A stretch of DNA of 64,000 bases from JACRBR01 sp964371355. GTDB lineage: Bacteria > Chloroflexota > Dehalococcoidia > DSTF01 > JACRBR01. Positions 35,476 to 44,147 of the stretch are shown here, piece after piece (positions within the stretch are counted from its first letter, which is position 1; each line of letters starts with the position of its first letter). Made by a program: the position numbers and the translations under genes. Below the pieces are notes generated by a model. It worked only from the letters and a program-made list of their open reading frames with translations. It was not told the DNA's origin and made no database searches. The stretch spans positions 1-64,000 of the forward strand of contig CAYJMG010000009.1 of assembly GCA_964371355.1 (NCBI GenBank), read 5' to 3'.

Positions 35476-36168
35476 CTACGAGGCTGGTGACGAACACAGC
35501 CCGCGTACGGGACACCCGCCGCAGACGGGCCGAGCCCGGCACCGCGCCTTGGCGTGCAGCACGGTCCAGGCATGATGGCGCTGGAACGCCGCCGCATCGG
35601 CCCGCGGCAGCGCCTCCTCGAAGTACGACCGCCAGGTCTCGTACCCGTCGCCCTGCGGCCCCAGCCCGATGCGCCGGAACACACGCTTCGTGTACGCATC
35701 GATCACGAACACGCGCCGGCCGGCGGCATACAGCGCGATCCCGTCCGCCGTCTCGGCGCCGATACCGTGCGTCGCCAGCAGCAGCGGCCGCAACTCCTCC
35801 AGGGGCAGCGCCAGGAACGCCGCCAGCCCGCCGGCGTCCTCGATGGTGCGCGCCACTGCCCGCAGCCGCCGCGCCTTGATCGAGGGCGTCCCGCTGATGC
35901 GGATGAGGGCGGCTAGCGCGCCCTCCGGCATCGCGAGGATCGCCGGCGCGTCCAGCGCACCGGCCGCACGGAGCGACTCAAGCGCCCGCTCGGCATTGCG
36001 CCAGTTCGTGTGCTGGACCAGCACCGCGCCCGCCACCACGTCCATGGGTCCATCGACGTAGTCCGGCATCCAGTGCCAGACCTCGTCCCCGTACGCTCGC
36101 CCCAGGCGCTCGAAGATCCCGGCGATCATGGTGCTTGTGATGGGCTCGGCAGTGGGTGCAGCGGTCAT
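35476..36168 (-). CDS. Endonuclease III-related HhH-GPD DNA repair protein
   Basis: 230 residues. Helix-hairpin-helix LLATHGIGAETADGIALYAAGRRVFVIDAYTKRV near residue 130 contains the catalytic Asp (VIDAYTKR), but the Lys of bifunctional endonuclease III is Glu here (GAETA), so it is likely a monofunctional glycosylase. A [4Fe-4S] site is given by four cysteines at the C-terminus, spaced C-x5-C-x2-C-x5-C. The family is annotated 'endonuclease III domain-containing'. Its base substrate is unknown. Confidence 0.87.
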   Translation of the reverse strand: MTAAPTAEPITSTMIAGIFERLGRAYGDEVWHWMPDYVDGPMDVVAGAVLVQHTNWRNAERALESLRAAGALDAPAILAMPEGALAALIRISGTPSIKARRLRAVARTIEDAGGLAAFLALPLEELRPLLLATHGIGAETADGIALYAAGRRVFVIDAYTKRVFRRIGLGPQGDGYETWRSYFEEALPRADAAAFQRHHAWTVLHAKARCRARPVCGGCPVRGLCSSPAS

Positions 36169-36241
36169 CGTTCGCTCATAAGGACTAGCTGGCTGGCACG
36201 ACGGACAGCGGACTATCCGCCGTCCCCCGGCTCGCTGTCGA

Positions 36242-37252
36242 TTAAGGCGCGGCCACCGTCCACGCCACCGGGTCCACGTTCACGCCGCCCACCACCAGCT
36301 CCCAGTGCAGGTGCGGTCCGGTCGCGAGGCCCGTCATCCCCACGGCGCCGACCGGCTCGCCCTGTCCTACAAACTGCCCCTCTGCCACGTCGATGCGCGA
36401 AAGGTGGTGATACGCCGTGAACACGCCCGCCCCGTGGTCGATGATGATCGAGCTGCCGCGCACCGTCAGCTCGTCGGCGAAGGCGATCGCGCCCGATGCC
36501 GCCGCGAACACGGGCGTGCCGATGTCCGCGCCGTAGTCCTCGCCGGAGTGATTGCCCGAGACGGGCCCGCCGTTGAAGCTGCGCGCCGTGCCGAACCTCG
36601 TCGTCACGCCGCCGGCCACCGGCACGATGAAGGGGCCGCTCCAGTACTTCGCCGGCGTGAACCCCGCGTACACGTTCGTCCGGATGTTTTCCTCGTACGC
36701 CACGTCCTCCGGCGGCCGCAGCCCGTTCGGCCCGCCGACAGGCACCTCCAGGTACTCCACGGGAAACGCCGTCTGCGCGATGGTCAGCGTGGCTGAGAGC
36801 GTCGCCCGCCCGCTGCCGTCCTCCTCGAAGATCGTCACCACGACCTCCGCCGGCCCGGTCTCCGCCCCCGCCGGCGCGCCGATGGGCAGCCAGAACTCGT
36901 CGTCCTCGTCGGCCACCATCTGGCGGTCGATGCCACGAAAGCTCAATGTCGCCGATGACGCGCCCGCCCGCGGTTCGACGGCTACCAGCAGCGTCGCGCC
37001 CTGCGCCAGCGTGTCCGCCGAGATCGAGATCTGCGGCGGCGGGGCTGGTGTCGGCGTGGCGGTCGGCTCCGGTGTCGGAGTCGAGGTGGGGGTGGCCGTG
37101 TGTGTCGGTGTCGCCGTCTGGGTGGGCGTGGCCGTGGACGTCGGCGTGCGCGTGGCCGAGGCGCCGCCGACGACACCGCACCCGGTCAGCAGGGCGACGT
37201 GGGTCAGCGCGAGGACCGCGCACAAGGCGAATCGTAAGGGACGGCGAGGCAC
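36242..37252 (-). CDS. Lipoprotein M23-family metallopeptidase
   Basis: 336 residues, GTG start. A signal peptide ends in the lipobox LLTGC, then comes a long Thr-Pro repeat (TPTxTPT units, about residues 32-70), an Ig-like domain, and a C-terminal peptidase M23 (LytM) domain. The zinc ligands are visible: NHSGEDYGAD (His, Asp), HHLSRI and the terminal GPHLHWEL (His-x-His). It should cut peptidoglycan cross-links or another glycine-rich peptide outside the membrane. The in-frame extension before 37252 is not signal-like. The Thr-Pro spacer matches that in the surface protein transcribed in the opposite direction. Confidence 0.9.
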   Translation of the reverse strand: MPRRPLRFALCAVLALTHVALLTGCGVVGGASATRTPTSTATPTQTATPTHTATPTSTPTPEPTATPTPAPPPQISISADTLAQGATLLVAVEPRAGASSATLSFRGIDRQMVADEDDEFWLPIGAPAGAETGPAEVVVTIFEEDGSGRATLSATLTIAQTAFPVEYLEVPVGGPNGLRPPEDVAYEENIRTNVYAGFTPAKYWSGPFIVPVAGGVTTRFGTARSFNGGPVSGNHSGEDYGADIGTPVFAAASGAIAFADELTVRGSSIIIDHGAGVFTAYHHLSRIDVAEGQFVGQGEPVGAVGMTGLATGPHLHWELVVGGVNVDPVAWTVAAP

Positions 37253-37399
37253 TCGCGCAGTATAACGCCGCCTTTCCGCGCTCCCATTCCCTGATGTCCG
37301 CTCTGCCGCGCCGCCCTCCAGCTTCCAGGATCCGCGCTGACGGGCCAGCGGCGGCAGGTTGGCCTGGCGTTGCACCAGCCCCGTTCCCTCCTAATTGCA

Positions 37400-37461
37400 G
37401 GCCCGTAGGGCTGGGGATCGGCCACCCCCCGGCCGATTCTCATCTACGAGGGTTGGGGGCC
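37400..37461 (+). ncRNA. Structured 5' leader of the surface-protein gene
   Basis: Nested pairing can be traced: GGCCC (37400-37404) with GGGCC (37457-37461), GTAG (37405-37408) with CTAC (37444-37447), and an inner 7-bp stem ATCGGCC/GGCCGAT (37417-37423, 37431-37437) around a loop of ACCCCCC. It lies about 60 bases before the start of the surface-protein gene. It does not match any riboswitch class that I recognise. Confidence 0.45.
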
Positions 37462-37519
37462 GCTGCGCGTCCCTGCATTCCTTGTGATCTCGGCCGAGGG
37501 CCGCATGGAGGAGACAGGC

Positions 37520-38626
37520 ATGGTGAAACAGTCGCATCTCACCTTTGGCGCCGCCGCGCTGTTCATCTTCGGGCTTGTCGCCCTGTTCGTCAGCTCGGCC
37601 GGCGATTCGTGGGCCGCGCCGAACCTTGTGACGAACGGCGACTTCGAGACCGATGCCAGCGGCTGGACCGCCGGAGCGAACACGACTATCGCGCAGGAAG
37701 CGTCCGAAGACGGCGACCTGGACCCGCCTGGCGCGGGCCTCGTCACGTACACGGGCACCGGCGCGGGCGACGGCATCGCCTCGCAGTGCATCGACATCAC
37801 CGCGTCCGGCGCTGGCACGTACGAGCTGGGCTTCTATTACAAAGAGCCGACCGGTCAGTCGACGGACCCGCAACTCGCAGTGGACGTTACGGCCTTCGCG
37901 AACAACGACTGCACCGGCGCTTCGTCGGCGCACCCTTCCGGAGACGTGGATCCCAACTCCAGTGGGTGGCAGATCTTCACGGGGAGCTTCGCCGTTACGA
38001 CGGAGCTGAGCCTGCGTGTCGACCTCACGGTGCACGGCACCAATGCCGACGACGAGGGCTACTTCGACAAGGTAGCGCTCAGCAACGGCCCGCTGGATAC
38101 GCCAACGCCGACGGTCACGCCGACAGCGACGAACACGGCCACACCGACGGCCACGCCGACGGCGACGAACACGCCGGGTCCGACGAACACCCCGGCGCCG
38201 ACGAACACGCCCGCGCCGACGAACACCGCATCGGCGACGGACACGCCGGTTGTCGGGACGCAGACCCCTGCGCCGACCGACACGCCGACACCGGAGCCCA
38301 CGAACACGACGATCCCGACGAACACGGCCGTGCCGACGTCGACCTCGACGTCAACGCCGCTACCCGTCGTCGATGACTCGGGCGAGCCCCCGGAGGCAAG
38401 CCTCGAGGAGGGCACGGGCGCAGGCGGCGAGTCACCCGAGGGTGAGGCTGGCGCGGGCGGCGAGCAGCCGGAGGACGCGGAGTTCCCGGAGTCGGGCTAT
38501 GGCCCGGGCACGTATGGGCAGGACGGCTCACACACGCCCGACGTCATCGCGACGTTCGCCTTCACGCTGGCGATCGGGATGCTGGGGGCCGGGTTCTACC
38601 TTCGCAGGAAGTACGAAGGGCAGTAG
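37520..38626 (+). CDS. Cell-surface protein with jelly-roll domain, Thr/Pro-rich stalk and C-terminal anchor
   Basis: 368 residues. A signal peptide (helix LFIFGLVALFVSSAGDSWA, cleavage after WAA) is followed by a carbohydrate-binding-like beta-sandwich that starts NLVTNGDFETDASGWTAG, ends YFDKVALSNG, and has two cysteines. Next is a stalk of about 90 residues built from TPTxTxT and TNTPxPTNT units, a Gly/Glu-rich spacer, and a terminal helix FAFTLAIGMLGAGFYLRRKY that anchors it. GGAGGAGA precedes the ATG. The binding target is unknown. A strong terminator follows, so it is a single-gene unit with its own folded leader. Confidence 0.82.
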   Translation: MVKQSHLTFGAAALFIFGLVALFVSSAGDSWAAPNLVTNGDFETDASGWTAGANTTIAQEASEDGDLDPPGAGLVTYTGTGAGDGIASQCIDITASGAGTYELGFYYKEPTGQSTDPQLAVDVTAFANNDCTGASSAHPSGDVDPNSSGWQIFTGSFAVTTELSLRVDLTVHGTNADDEGYFDKVALSNGPLDTPTPTVTPTATNTATPTATPTATNTPGPTNTPAPTNTPAPTNTASATDTPVVGTQTPAPTDTPTPEPTNTTIPTNTAVPTSTSTSTPLPVVDDSGEPPEASLEEGTGAGGESPEGEAGAGGEQPEDAEFPESGYGPGTYGQDGSHTPDVIATFAFTLAIGMLGAGFYLRRKYEGQ

Positions 38627-38650
38627 CGCGATACGAACAGTGCTGAGGAC

Positions 38651-38684
38651 GGACGCCCGGTCGATCTGACCGGGCGTCCTTTTG
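38651..38684 (+). terminator. Intrinsic terminator of the surface-protein gene
   Basis: A perfect 12-bp stem (GGACGCCCGGTC / GACCGGGCGTCC, loop GATCT) is followed by TTTTG, 25 bases after the stop codon. Confidence 0.92.
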
Positions 38685-38735
38685 TCGTACGACACGACGG
38701 AGGGTGGAGGGGAGGCGCCCGCCGTCTCCGTCCCT

Positions 38736-39266
38736 CTAGAGTTGCTGGACCCAGGCCCTGACCGCGCGGCCCTCGACCTCGAGGAATCCGACCGTGCCCA
38801 GCCGCCGCGTCAGGTTGCGCGGGAACGTCGGGCTTCCCGGGTTCACCAGCAGCACGCCGCGCATCTCCGTCACCTCCGGCACGTGCGTATCGCCGTGAAT
38901 CAGCACGTCCACCCGGCCTCCGAAGTGGTGATCCATGATGGTCTCCAGCGTCCGATGCGGGGGCCACTCCGGCAGCGTGGCGTCGTGCACCAGCCCGATG
39001 TGCAGCTCCTCCGCCGCGATGACCTGTACGGGCTTCATGCGGGGGTCCTCCGGGCACAGGGGCCGACCGCCGCCGCCGTCGTCACCGTTCCCGCGCACCG
39101 CCAGCACCGGCGCCTGGCACCGCTGCTCCAGCCAGTCGAGCACCTCGACGACGTGCAGGTCGCCCGCGTGCAGGATGAGGTCGACGCCGCGCAACGCATC
39201 GTAGGCCTCATCCCACAGCGGCCCCGCCTCCGGGTAGTGCGTGTCGCCGATCAGGCCGATGCGCAT
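38736..39266 (-). CDS. YfcE/MJ0936-type metallophosphoesterase
   Basis: 176 residues of the calcineurin-like phosphoesterase fold. GDTHYPE near residue 8, LILHAGDLH near 35, AVRGNGDDG near 65 and GDTHVPE near 129 are the metal-binding blocks (D-x-H, GD-x-H, GN-D, GH/GDTH) of the YfcE/MJ0936 family, which cleave phosphodiester bonds in vitro; physiological substrates are poorly known. The usual GNCD is GNGD here and the final GHTH is GDTH. The ATG at 39266 directly opens the first strand. Confidence 0.85.
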   Translation of the reverse strand: MRIGLIGDTHYPEAGPLWDEAYDALRGVDLILHAGDLHVVEVLDWLEQRCQAPVLAVRGNGDDGGGGRPLCPEDPRMKPVQVIAAEELHIGLVHDATLPEWPPHRTLETIMDHHFGGRVDVLIHGDTHVPEVTEMRGVLLVNPGSPTFPRNLTRRLGTVGFLEVEGRAVRAWVQQL

Positions 39267-39289
39267 GCGTCTCCCCGTTGTCTCCCCCG

Positions 39290-39832
39290 TCAGATCCCCG
39301 GCGCGTGCTCGCGGATCCGGTCCCACACGTCCTCGATCACTTCGAACGCCACCAGATTATCCAGCCACCGTGCGTAGTGCAGGGCGTACTCCTGTCCGAT
39401 CTTCGGCGCCAGCATTATTCCCAGCGCGGCCGCGGTGCGCCGGGGCGTGAGGTCGTACGAGGGCGCCCACCGCGCGACGGCCAGCACCAGCAGGTAGTAC
39501 ATCTCGAACATGTTCGGGAAGGCGAGCAGGGCGACGCGGGCGCCCGTCGCTTCGAACAGCGCCACGCCCGCCAGCCGGTACGCGAAGAGCGACCACGCGA
39601 GCCCGCGCTCGAACGGACTCCATCTATGGACGACGATGGCCTCGATGCCGAGGTAGTACAGGTCCAGCAGCTTGTCGAACCGCTGGTACCCCATCGACGG
39701 GAAGCCCCACGCGTTGAAGATCAGGATGTCGACCGTGTCCGCGGCGATCGCCAGCAGGGCGCCGGCGAACGGCCATCGCAGGATCGTGAGCGGCACGGCG
39801 AGCCGGATGGCGGCGGCGATGAGGGTCCCCAA
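39290..39832 (-). CDS. Hypothetical integral membrane protein
   Basis: 180 residues with about five hydrophobic stretches (for example LAVPLTILRWPFAGALLAIAADTVDIL and LLAFPNMFEMYYLLVLAVARW). Charged pairs within the helices (DTVDI, FDKLLDLYYLGIEAIVV) suggest a catalytic or transport site, but I do not recognise the family. The start is TTG with GGAG six bases upstream. It lies 15 bases after the vWA-FHA gene and before the phosphoesterase gene on the same strand, so the three may share a transcript. Confidence 0.65.
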   Translation of the reverse strand: MGTLIAAAIRLAVPLTILRWPFAGALLAIAADTVDILIFNAWGFPSMGYQRFDKLLDLYYLGIEAIVVHRWSPFERGLAWSLFAYRLAGVALFEATGARVALLAFPNMFEMYYLLVLAVARWAPSYDLTPRRTAAALGIMLAPKIGQEYALHYARWLDNLVAFEVIEDVWDRIREHAPGI

Positions 39833-39847
39833 GTCGCGCTCCGGCCG

Positions 39848-41383
39848 CTACGCTTCTTCGGTTACGCCGTCCTCGAACACGAACCGCCACTTCCCGACGA
39901 CGATCTCGTCGCCGGGATCAAGCGCCACCCAGTCGGCCTCCTGGCCGTTCACCAGCGTCTTCCGGCTCATGCCGCCGACGTGGTGCAGCACGTACCGCCC
40001 GCCTCGCAGCCAGATCCGCGCGTGCTCCGGCGCGATGCTGCCGCCGTCGTGCAGCACGATCTGGCAGGCACGCGACGACGTGCCCATTACAAGCGGGCCC
40101 GCGCCGATCTCCACCGTCCGTCCATCGCCCCCGCGCTCCACAAGCTGGCCCGTGCCGACTTCTGTCGCGACAGCTACGGAGCCGCTCGCCGCGGCGAACG
40201 TCCCTATCCGGCGCGGCACGCCCTGTGCGGCGGCAAGCCGGCGATTCGGCGCCACGACCTCCATCTGGTGTGCGACCATGCGACGTTGCTGCTGCAGGCG
40301 CCGAAGCCCGAAGAGTCCCGCCGCCGCCGCCACGGCGACAGCGGCCGCCCCGAAGATCAGCGCGTACTGGTTGTTGTTGCCTCCGCCGCCCTCGTCCGGC
40401 GTCGACGTGCTCTCGGTCTCCGGGCCCGGAGCTGGTGGCGGCGCCACCACCCCGCGCGTGAACATCGTCGAGGCCGCCGCGGGCGTCGTGCCGACGAACG
40501 CCACGATCTGGAGCGATGCCCGGCCGCCATCGGCGGCCTGCTCCGCCCGCACGGTCACCACGTACTGGCTTCGAAGCAGGTCTGACAGCTCGACGTACAC
40601 GTCGCCGATCGTCCCCGGCGTCGCCGTCCTGAACTGCCCGGCGCTGGCCGCCGCAAGCTGCTCCAGGTAGGGCACGTCGGTGAGCGAGCCGAAGCCGATC
40701 GGGTAGATCGGGATCCCCGCGCCCTCGGCCGCCTGCAGCGACGACTCCGCCGTCGCCGTCGATGCTTGCGTCTCGTTCTCGCCGTCGGAAAGCAGCACCG
40801 CGACCGCGCGTTGTCCCTGCGTCGCGGCCGCGCCGGCCAGGTATGCGCTGACCTGCACCGCTTCGTATAACGCCGTGCCTCCGTTCGCGACCAGCCCGTC
40901 GATGGCTGTCGAAAGCGCCGCCTTGTCGTTCGTCAGGCCCAGCACGGGGGTCACCTGGTCGCTGAACGACACAATCGCCGCGCGGTCGTTGGGCCCCAGC
41001 CGCTGCACGAACTCCGTGGCTGCCGCCTTCGCGCTTGCGAGGGGTTCCCCGGCCATGCTCCCCGAAACGTCGATCGTGATCACCGCGTTGAGCTGCAGTT
41101 CCTGGTCCATCGCGGCTACCGCGCTGACGATCTGGAGCTGGCGGTTGCCATCGAACACCTGGAACTGGGCCGCGGTCAGCCCTCGTGCGGGCAGCCTGCG
41201 GGCGTCGAGCACGGTCACCACGGCGCGCAGCTCCGGGTAGCCGCCGGCGTCGAGCTGGCTGATGGTCAGTGTCGGCGTTGGCGGAGGCTCCTGGGCAGCC
41301 GCGGGCGAGACCGGGCCGGGCTGGATGCGCGCCAGCACGCCGATCAGGGAGATGACCGCGAGGAGAAGTACCCGCCGCCTCAA
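39848..41383 (-). CDS. vWA domain protein with transmembrane helix and cytosolic FHA domain
   Basis: 511 residues from a TTG start chosen because AGGAG lies four bases before it. A signal-like N-terminal helix leads to an outside part: a beta-rich segment (GLTAAQFQVFDGNRQLQIV, as in VWFA-related 'surface' proteins) and a von Willebrand A domain with the metal site DVSGSM (about residue 105) and LSDGENE. One helix (YALIFGAAAVAVAAAAGLFGL, about 340-360) crosses the membrane, and the cytosolic end is a forkhead-associated domain (LVMGTSSRACQIVL...APEHARIWL), which binds phosphothreonine. It therefore links an extracellular adhesion-type module to kinase signalling. No kinase gene is nearby. Confidence 0.88.
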   Translation of the reverse strand: MRRRVLLLAVISLIGVLARIQPGPVSPAAAQEPPPTPTLTISQLDAGGYPELRAVVTVLDARRLPARGLTAAQFQVFDGNRQLQIVSAVAAMDQELQLNAVITIDVSGSMAGEPLASAKAAATEFVQRLGPNDRAAIVSFSDQVTPVLGLTNDKAALSTAIDGLVANGGTALYEAVQVSAYLAGAAATQGQRAVAVLLSDGENETQASTATAESSLQAAEGAGIPIYPIGFGSLTDVPYLEQLAAASAGQFRTATPGTIGDVYVELSDLLRSQYVVTVRAEQAADGGRASLQIVAFVGTTPAAASTMFTRGVVAPPPAPGPETESTSTPDEGGGGNNNQYALIFGAAAVAVAAAAGLFGLRRLQQQRRMVAHQMEVVAPNRRLAAAQGVPRRIGTFAAASGSVAVATEVGTGQLVERGGDGRTVEIGAGPLVMGTSSRACQIVLHDGGSIAPEHARIWLRGGRYVLHHVGGMSRKTLVNGQEADWVALDPGDEIVVGKWRFVFEDGVTEEA

Positions 41384-41521
41384 TTCGCTCCTAGCGTACA
41401 AGGGGCCGAACGCGCGTTGCGAGCGTCTGTGACAAGTATGCGCCCCGCGGGATTACCCGGAACCTAACCCTCACGTCAACTGGCCCGTAAGCCCGCCCCT
41501 GCACATACTGTCATCGCAGCT

Positions 41522-41938
41522 ATGCCCAAGCGACCAATACCACAGGCCACTCCGGAAACGGCGGAGTTCTGGGAAGGCGCGCGCCGCGGGGAGCTTCGCA
41601 TCCAGCGGTGCCGCGCCTGTGGGAAGGCCTACTTCTTCCCCCGCCCCTTCTGCCCCAACTGCTCGTCGAAGGACGTCGAGTGGTTCACGGCGACCGGGCG
41701 CGGGCGCCTGTACTCCTACGTCATCAACCACCGCCCCGCGTATGGCTTCGACGACATCGCCCCCTACGTGATCGCCGTCGTCCAGCTGGAGGAGGGCCCC
41801 CGCATGATGACCAACATCGTCGGCGTGGAGCCGAAGCCCGAGAACCTGCCCATCGACATGCCCGTCGAGGTGACCTGGGAGCAGCTGGACGACAAGATCA
41901 CGCTCCCGCTGTTCCGGCCGGCCGGAGGCGCGTCATGA
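41522..41938 (+). CDS. Zinc-ribbon/OB-fold (DUF35) protein, thiolase partner
   Basis: 138 residues. The N-terminal helix and rubredoxin-like zinc ribbon (RCRACG...FCPNCSS, two CxxC pairs near residues 30 and 44) are followed by an OB-fold (GRGRLYSYVINHRP, VVQLEEGPRMMTNIV). DUF35 proteins bind acyl-CoA and form tight complexes with thiolase-like enzymes. The next gene is such an enzyme and its start overlaps the stop here by ATGA, which strongly supports a complex. Confidence 0.9.
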   Translation: MPKRPIPQATPETAEFWEGARRGELRIQRCRACGKAYFFPRPFCPNCSSKDVEWFTATGRGRLYSYVINHRPAYGFDDIAPYVIAVVQLEEGPRMMTNIVGVEPKPENLPIDMPVEVTWEQLDDKITLPLFRPAGGAS

Positions 41939-43083
41939 GCCTGCGCATGAGCACGGCCATCGTCGGCGCCGCCGAGACGGACGTCGTCGGCGTCATCCCC
42001 GACAAGTCGGCCATCCAGCTCCACGCGGAGGCCGCCTTCAACGCGCTGGCCGACGCCGGCATCACCAAGGATGAAGTCGATGGCGTCCTCTGCGCCGGCC
42101 AGTCGCCCGTGCAGGTCGCCGAGTACCTGGGAATCACGCCGAAGTTCGTGGATGGAACCAGTGTCGGCGGCTGCAGCTACATGATCCACGTGCGGCACGC
42201 AGCCGCGGCGATCAAGGCCGGCCTCTGCTCCGTCGCGCTCATCACGCACGCCGAGAGCGGGCGGTCGCGGGTGGGCATGGCCGGGTGGTCGCGGGCGCCG
42301 CAGGCGCTGGGTGCGCAGTTCGAGGAGCCGTACGGTGTGGCGGGGCCGCCCACACGCTTCACGGTGCCCATCCTGCGCCACATGCACGAATACGGCACCA
42401 CGCACGAGCAGCTCGCGTCGGTCGCCGTGGCCACGCGCCAGTGGGCGACGAAGAACCCGCGGGCCATGATGCGCGACCCCATCACGATCGAGGACGTGCT
42501 GAACTCGCGCATGATCGCCTACCCGGTACACCTGCTGGAGTGCTGCCTGGTGACCGACGGGGGCGGGGCGCTGGTCGTCGTCTCGGCGGAACGGGCGAAG
42601 GATTTCCCGAAGAAGCCCGTGTATGTGATGGGCACGGGCGAGTCGACCGAACACTCGATGATAAGCATGATGCACGACTTCACCGAGTCGCGCGCGTTCA
42701 AGGTGTCGGGTGCGCAGGCGTTCGCCGAGGCGAAGGTCGCGCACAAGGACATCGACCACGCGATGTTCTACGACGCGTTCGCGCACACGCCGATGTTCGC
42801 GCTGGAGGCGCTGGGGTTCGTGGGCAAGGGCGAGAGCGGGCCCTTCTTCGCGGAGATGCGGACGGCGCCCGGCGGCGACTTCCCCCTGAACACGAACGGT
42901 GGCGGCTTGAGCTACACGCACACGGGTATGTACGGCATGTTCGCCATCCAGGAGTCCGTGCGGCAGCTCCGGGGCGAAGCCCCCGCGCAGCTTCCGGACG
43001 TGCGCACCAGCATCGCGCACGGGGTGGGCGGCATGTTCCATGCCGCGGGGACGCTGATCCTGACGAACGACGAGAAGGCGTAG
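41935..43083 (+). CDS. Thiolase-fold (acetyl-CoA acetyltransferase/SCP-x-type) enzyme
   Basis: 382-residue thiolase superfamily protein. The region where thiolases have the nucleophile cysteine reads SVGGCSYMIHV near residue 82 (Cys present), and the C-terminal catalytic blocks are HAMFYDAFAHTP near 275, NTNGGGLSYTHTGMYG near 325 and the final GVGGMFHAAGTLIL, with GGG/HG positions typical of the SCP-2-type 'thiolase' subgroup that pairs with DUF35 proteins. Some of these do not condense acetyl-CoA but cleave side chains (retro-aldol or sterol degradation), so the reaction is open. Coupled to the DUF35 gene by ATGA. Confidence 0.88.
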   Translation: MSLRMSTAIVGAAETDVVGVIPDKSAIQLHAEAAFNALADAGITKDEVDGVLCAGQSPVQVAEYLGITPKFVDGTSVGGCSYMIHVRHAAAAIKAGLCSVALITHAESGRSRVGMAGWSRAPQALGAQFEEPYGVAGPPTRFTVPILRHMHEYGTTHEQLASVAVATRQWATKNPRAMMRDPITIEDVLNSRMIAYPVHLLECCLVTDGGGALVVVSAERAKDFPKKPVYVMGTGESTEHSMISMMHDFTESRAFKVSGAQAFAEAKVAHKDIDHAMFYDAFAHTPMFALEALGFVGKGESGPFFAEMRTAPGGDFPLNTNGGGLSYTHTGMYGMFAIQESVRQLRGEAPAQLPDVRTSIAHGVGGMFHAAGTLILTNDEKA

Positions 43084-43113
43084 ACCTCGCCCCGACGGGC
43101 GTGAGCACGACCC

Positions 43114-44031
43114 CTATTCGGGCAACCTGACGCGTCCTCGAGTCATCACGCATAGTCCTGCCTGCTCCAGCGCCCGCACCCAGGCACGCACGTCCTCGGC
43201 TGCGGGCGCCCCAGCGCCGTTCGCTATCCGGCGCCGGAGGGCTTCGAGCGTCACCCCCTCACCCGGCGCCAGTTCCCGCAGCGCGTCGACGATCCGGCCT
43301 CGGAAGTACCGTGGGGTCTCCTCGAACGGTGTCTTAGGCACTCGGTACGTGCCTCGCTCGTCCGCGACTTTTCGCGCCGTCTCGACGCTCGCCACGACCG
43401 AGAACCGCTGGCGCGACGCGCACCAGCGGCTCACCACGCACGACTCGCAGCGCGGCCGTGTCGTGCAAACACGCGCGCCGTAGTCCATCAACGCCTGGTT
43501 CCAGCGAGCCGGCTCGTCCTCCGGGATCAGCGCGTCGGCCAGCGCCTGCAGCCGCGCGCCGCGCAGGGTCTCATCGCCCGCCAGGCGAGTCAGCACGCGG
43601 ACGACGTTCGTGTCCACGCACGCCGCCGGCCTGCCGAACGCGAACGACGCGACGATTGCGGCGGTGAACGGCCCGATGCCGTCGATCTTCGCCAGTGCCG
43701 CCGTCTCTCGCGGCCAACCCTGCGCCACGATCGTCCTCGCGGCGCGATGCAGGCGCACGGCGCGCTGGTTGTAGCCCATCCCCTTCCACACTCGGATCAC
43801 TTCGCCGGGTGAGGCCGCCGCCAGCGCATCCACCGTCGGGAACGCGGCCACGAACCGCTCGTACGACGGCATCACCCGCGACATCTGGGTCTGCTGCGCC
43901 ATCACGGCCGCCACCAATGCCTGGTACGGATCTCCGGTCTCCCGCCACGGCGCGCGCATCCCTTCGCGGCGGTGCCACCCCAGCAGCGCCCGCCGTATCC
44001 CCGCCCGATGCCGCAACACCATCCGCTCCAC
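43114..44031 (-). CDS. mutY: A/G-specific adenine DNA glycosylase
   Basis: Removes adenine mispaired with 8-oxoguanine. 305 residues. WGAPW-like start PWRETGDPYQALVAAVMAQQTQ near residue 28 has the catalytic Glu region, the helix-hairpin-helix IDGIGPFTAAIVASFAFGRPAACVDTNVVRV near 115 the Asp, and four cysteines near 185-205 (C-x6-C-x2-C-x5-C) hold a [4Fe-4S] cluster. The MutT-like C-terminal domain of E. coli MutY is absent and is replaced by a short winged-helix-like segment, as in actinobacterial enzymes. The start is GTG at 44031; an ATG at 44022 with GGAG nearby is an equally good alternative. Confidence 0.9.
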   Translation of the reverse strand: MERMVLRHRAGIRRALLGWHRREGMRAPWRETGDPYQALVAAVMAQQTQMSRVMPSYERFVAAFPTVDALAAASPGEVIRVWKGMGYNQRAVRLHRAARTIVAQGWPRETAALAKIDGIGPFTAAIVASFAFGRPAACVDTNVVRVLTRLAGDETLRGARLQALADALIPEDEPARWNQALMDYGARVCTTRPRCESCVVSRWCASRQRFSVVASVETARKVADERGTYRVPKTPFEETPRYFRGRIVDALRELAPGEGVTLEALRRRIANGAGAPAAEDVRAWVRALEQAGLCVMTRGRVRLPE

Positions 44032-44147
44032 CCGGCGAGTATGGCAAACGTACGCGTCAGGTACCGCACCATCAGCGCGCCCACCAGCGACCAGCCGCCG
44101 GACGACTCACCGCCAACGAAAAGCGACCAACGCGCTATGATGCGGCG

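Noticed and set aside
37400..37480. Cyclic di-GMP riboswitch before the surface-protein gene
   Set aside because: The conserved GEMM-I blocks and the class II pattern are both missing.
41764..43041. 425-codon open frame opposite the DUF35/thiolase pair
   Set aside because: Antisense to two coupled and conserved genes.
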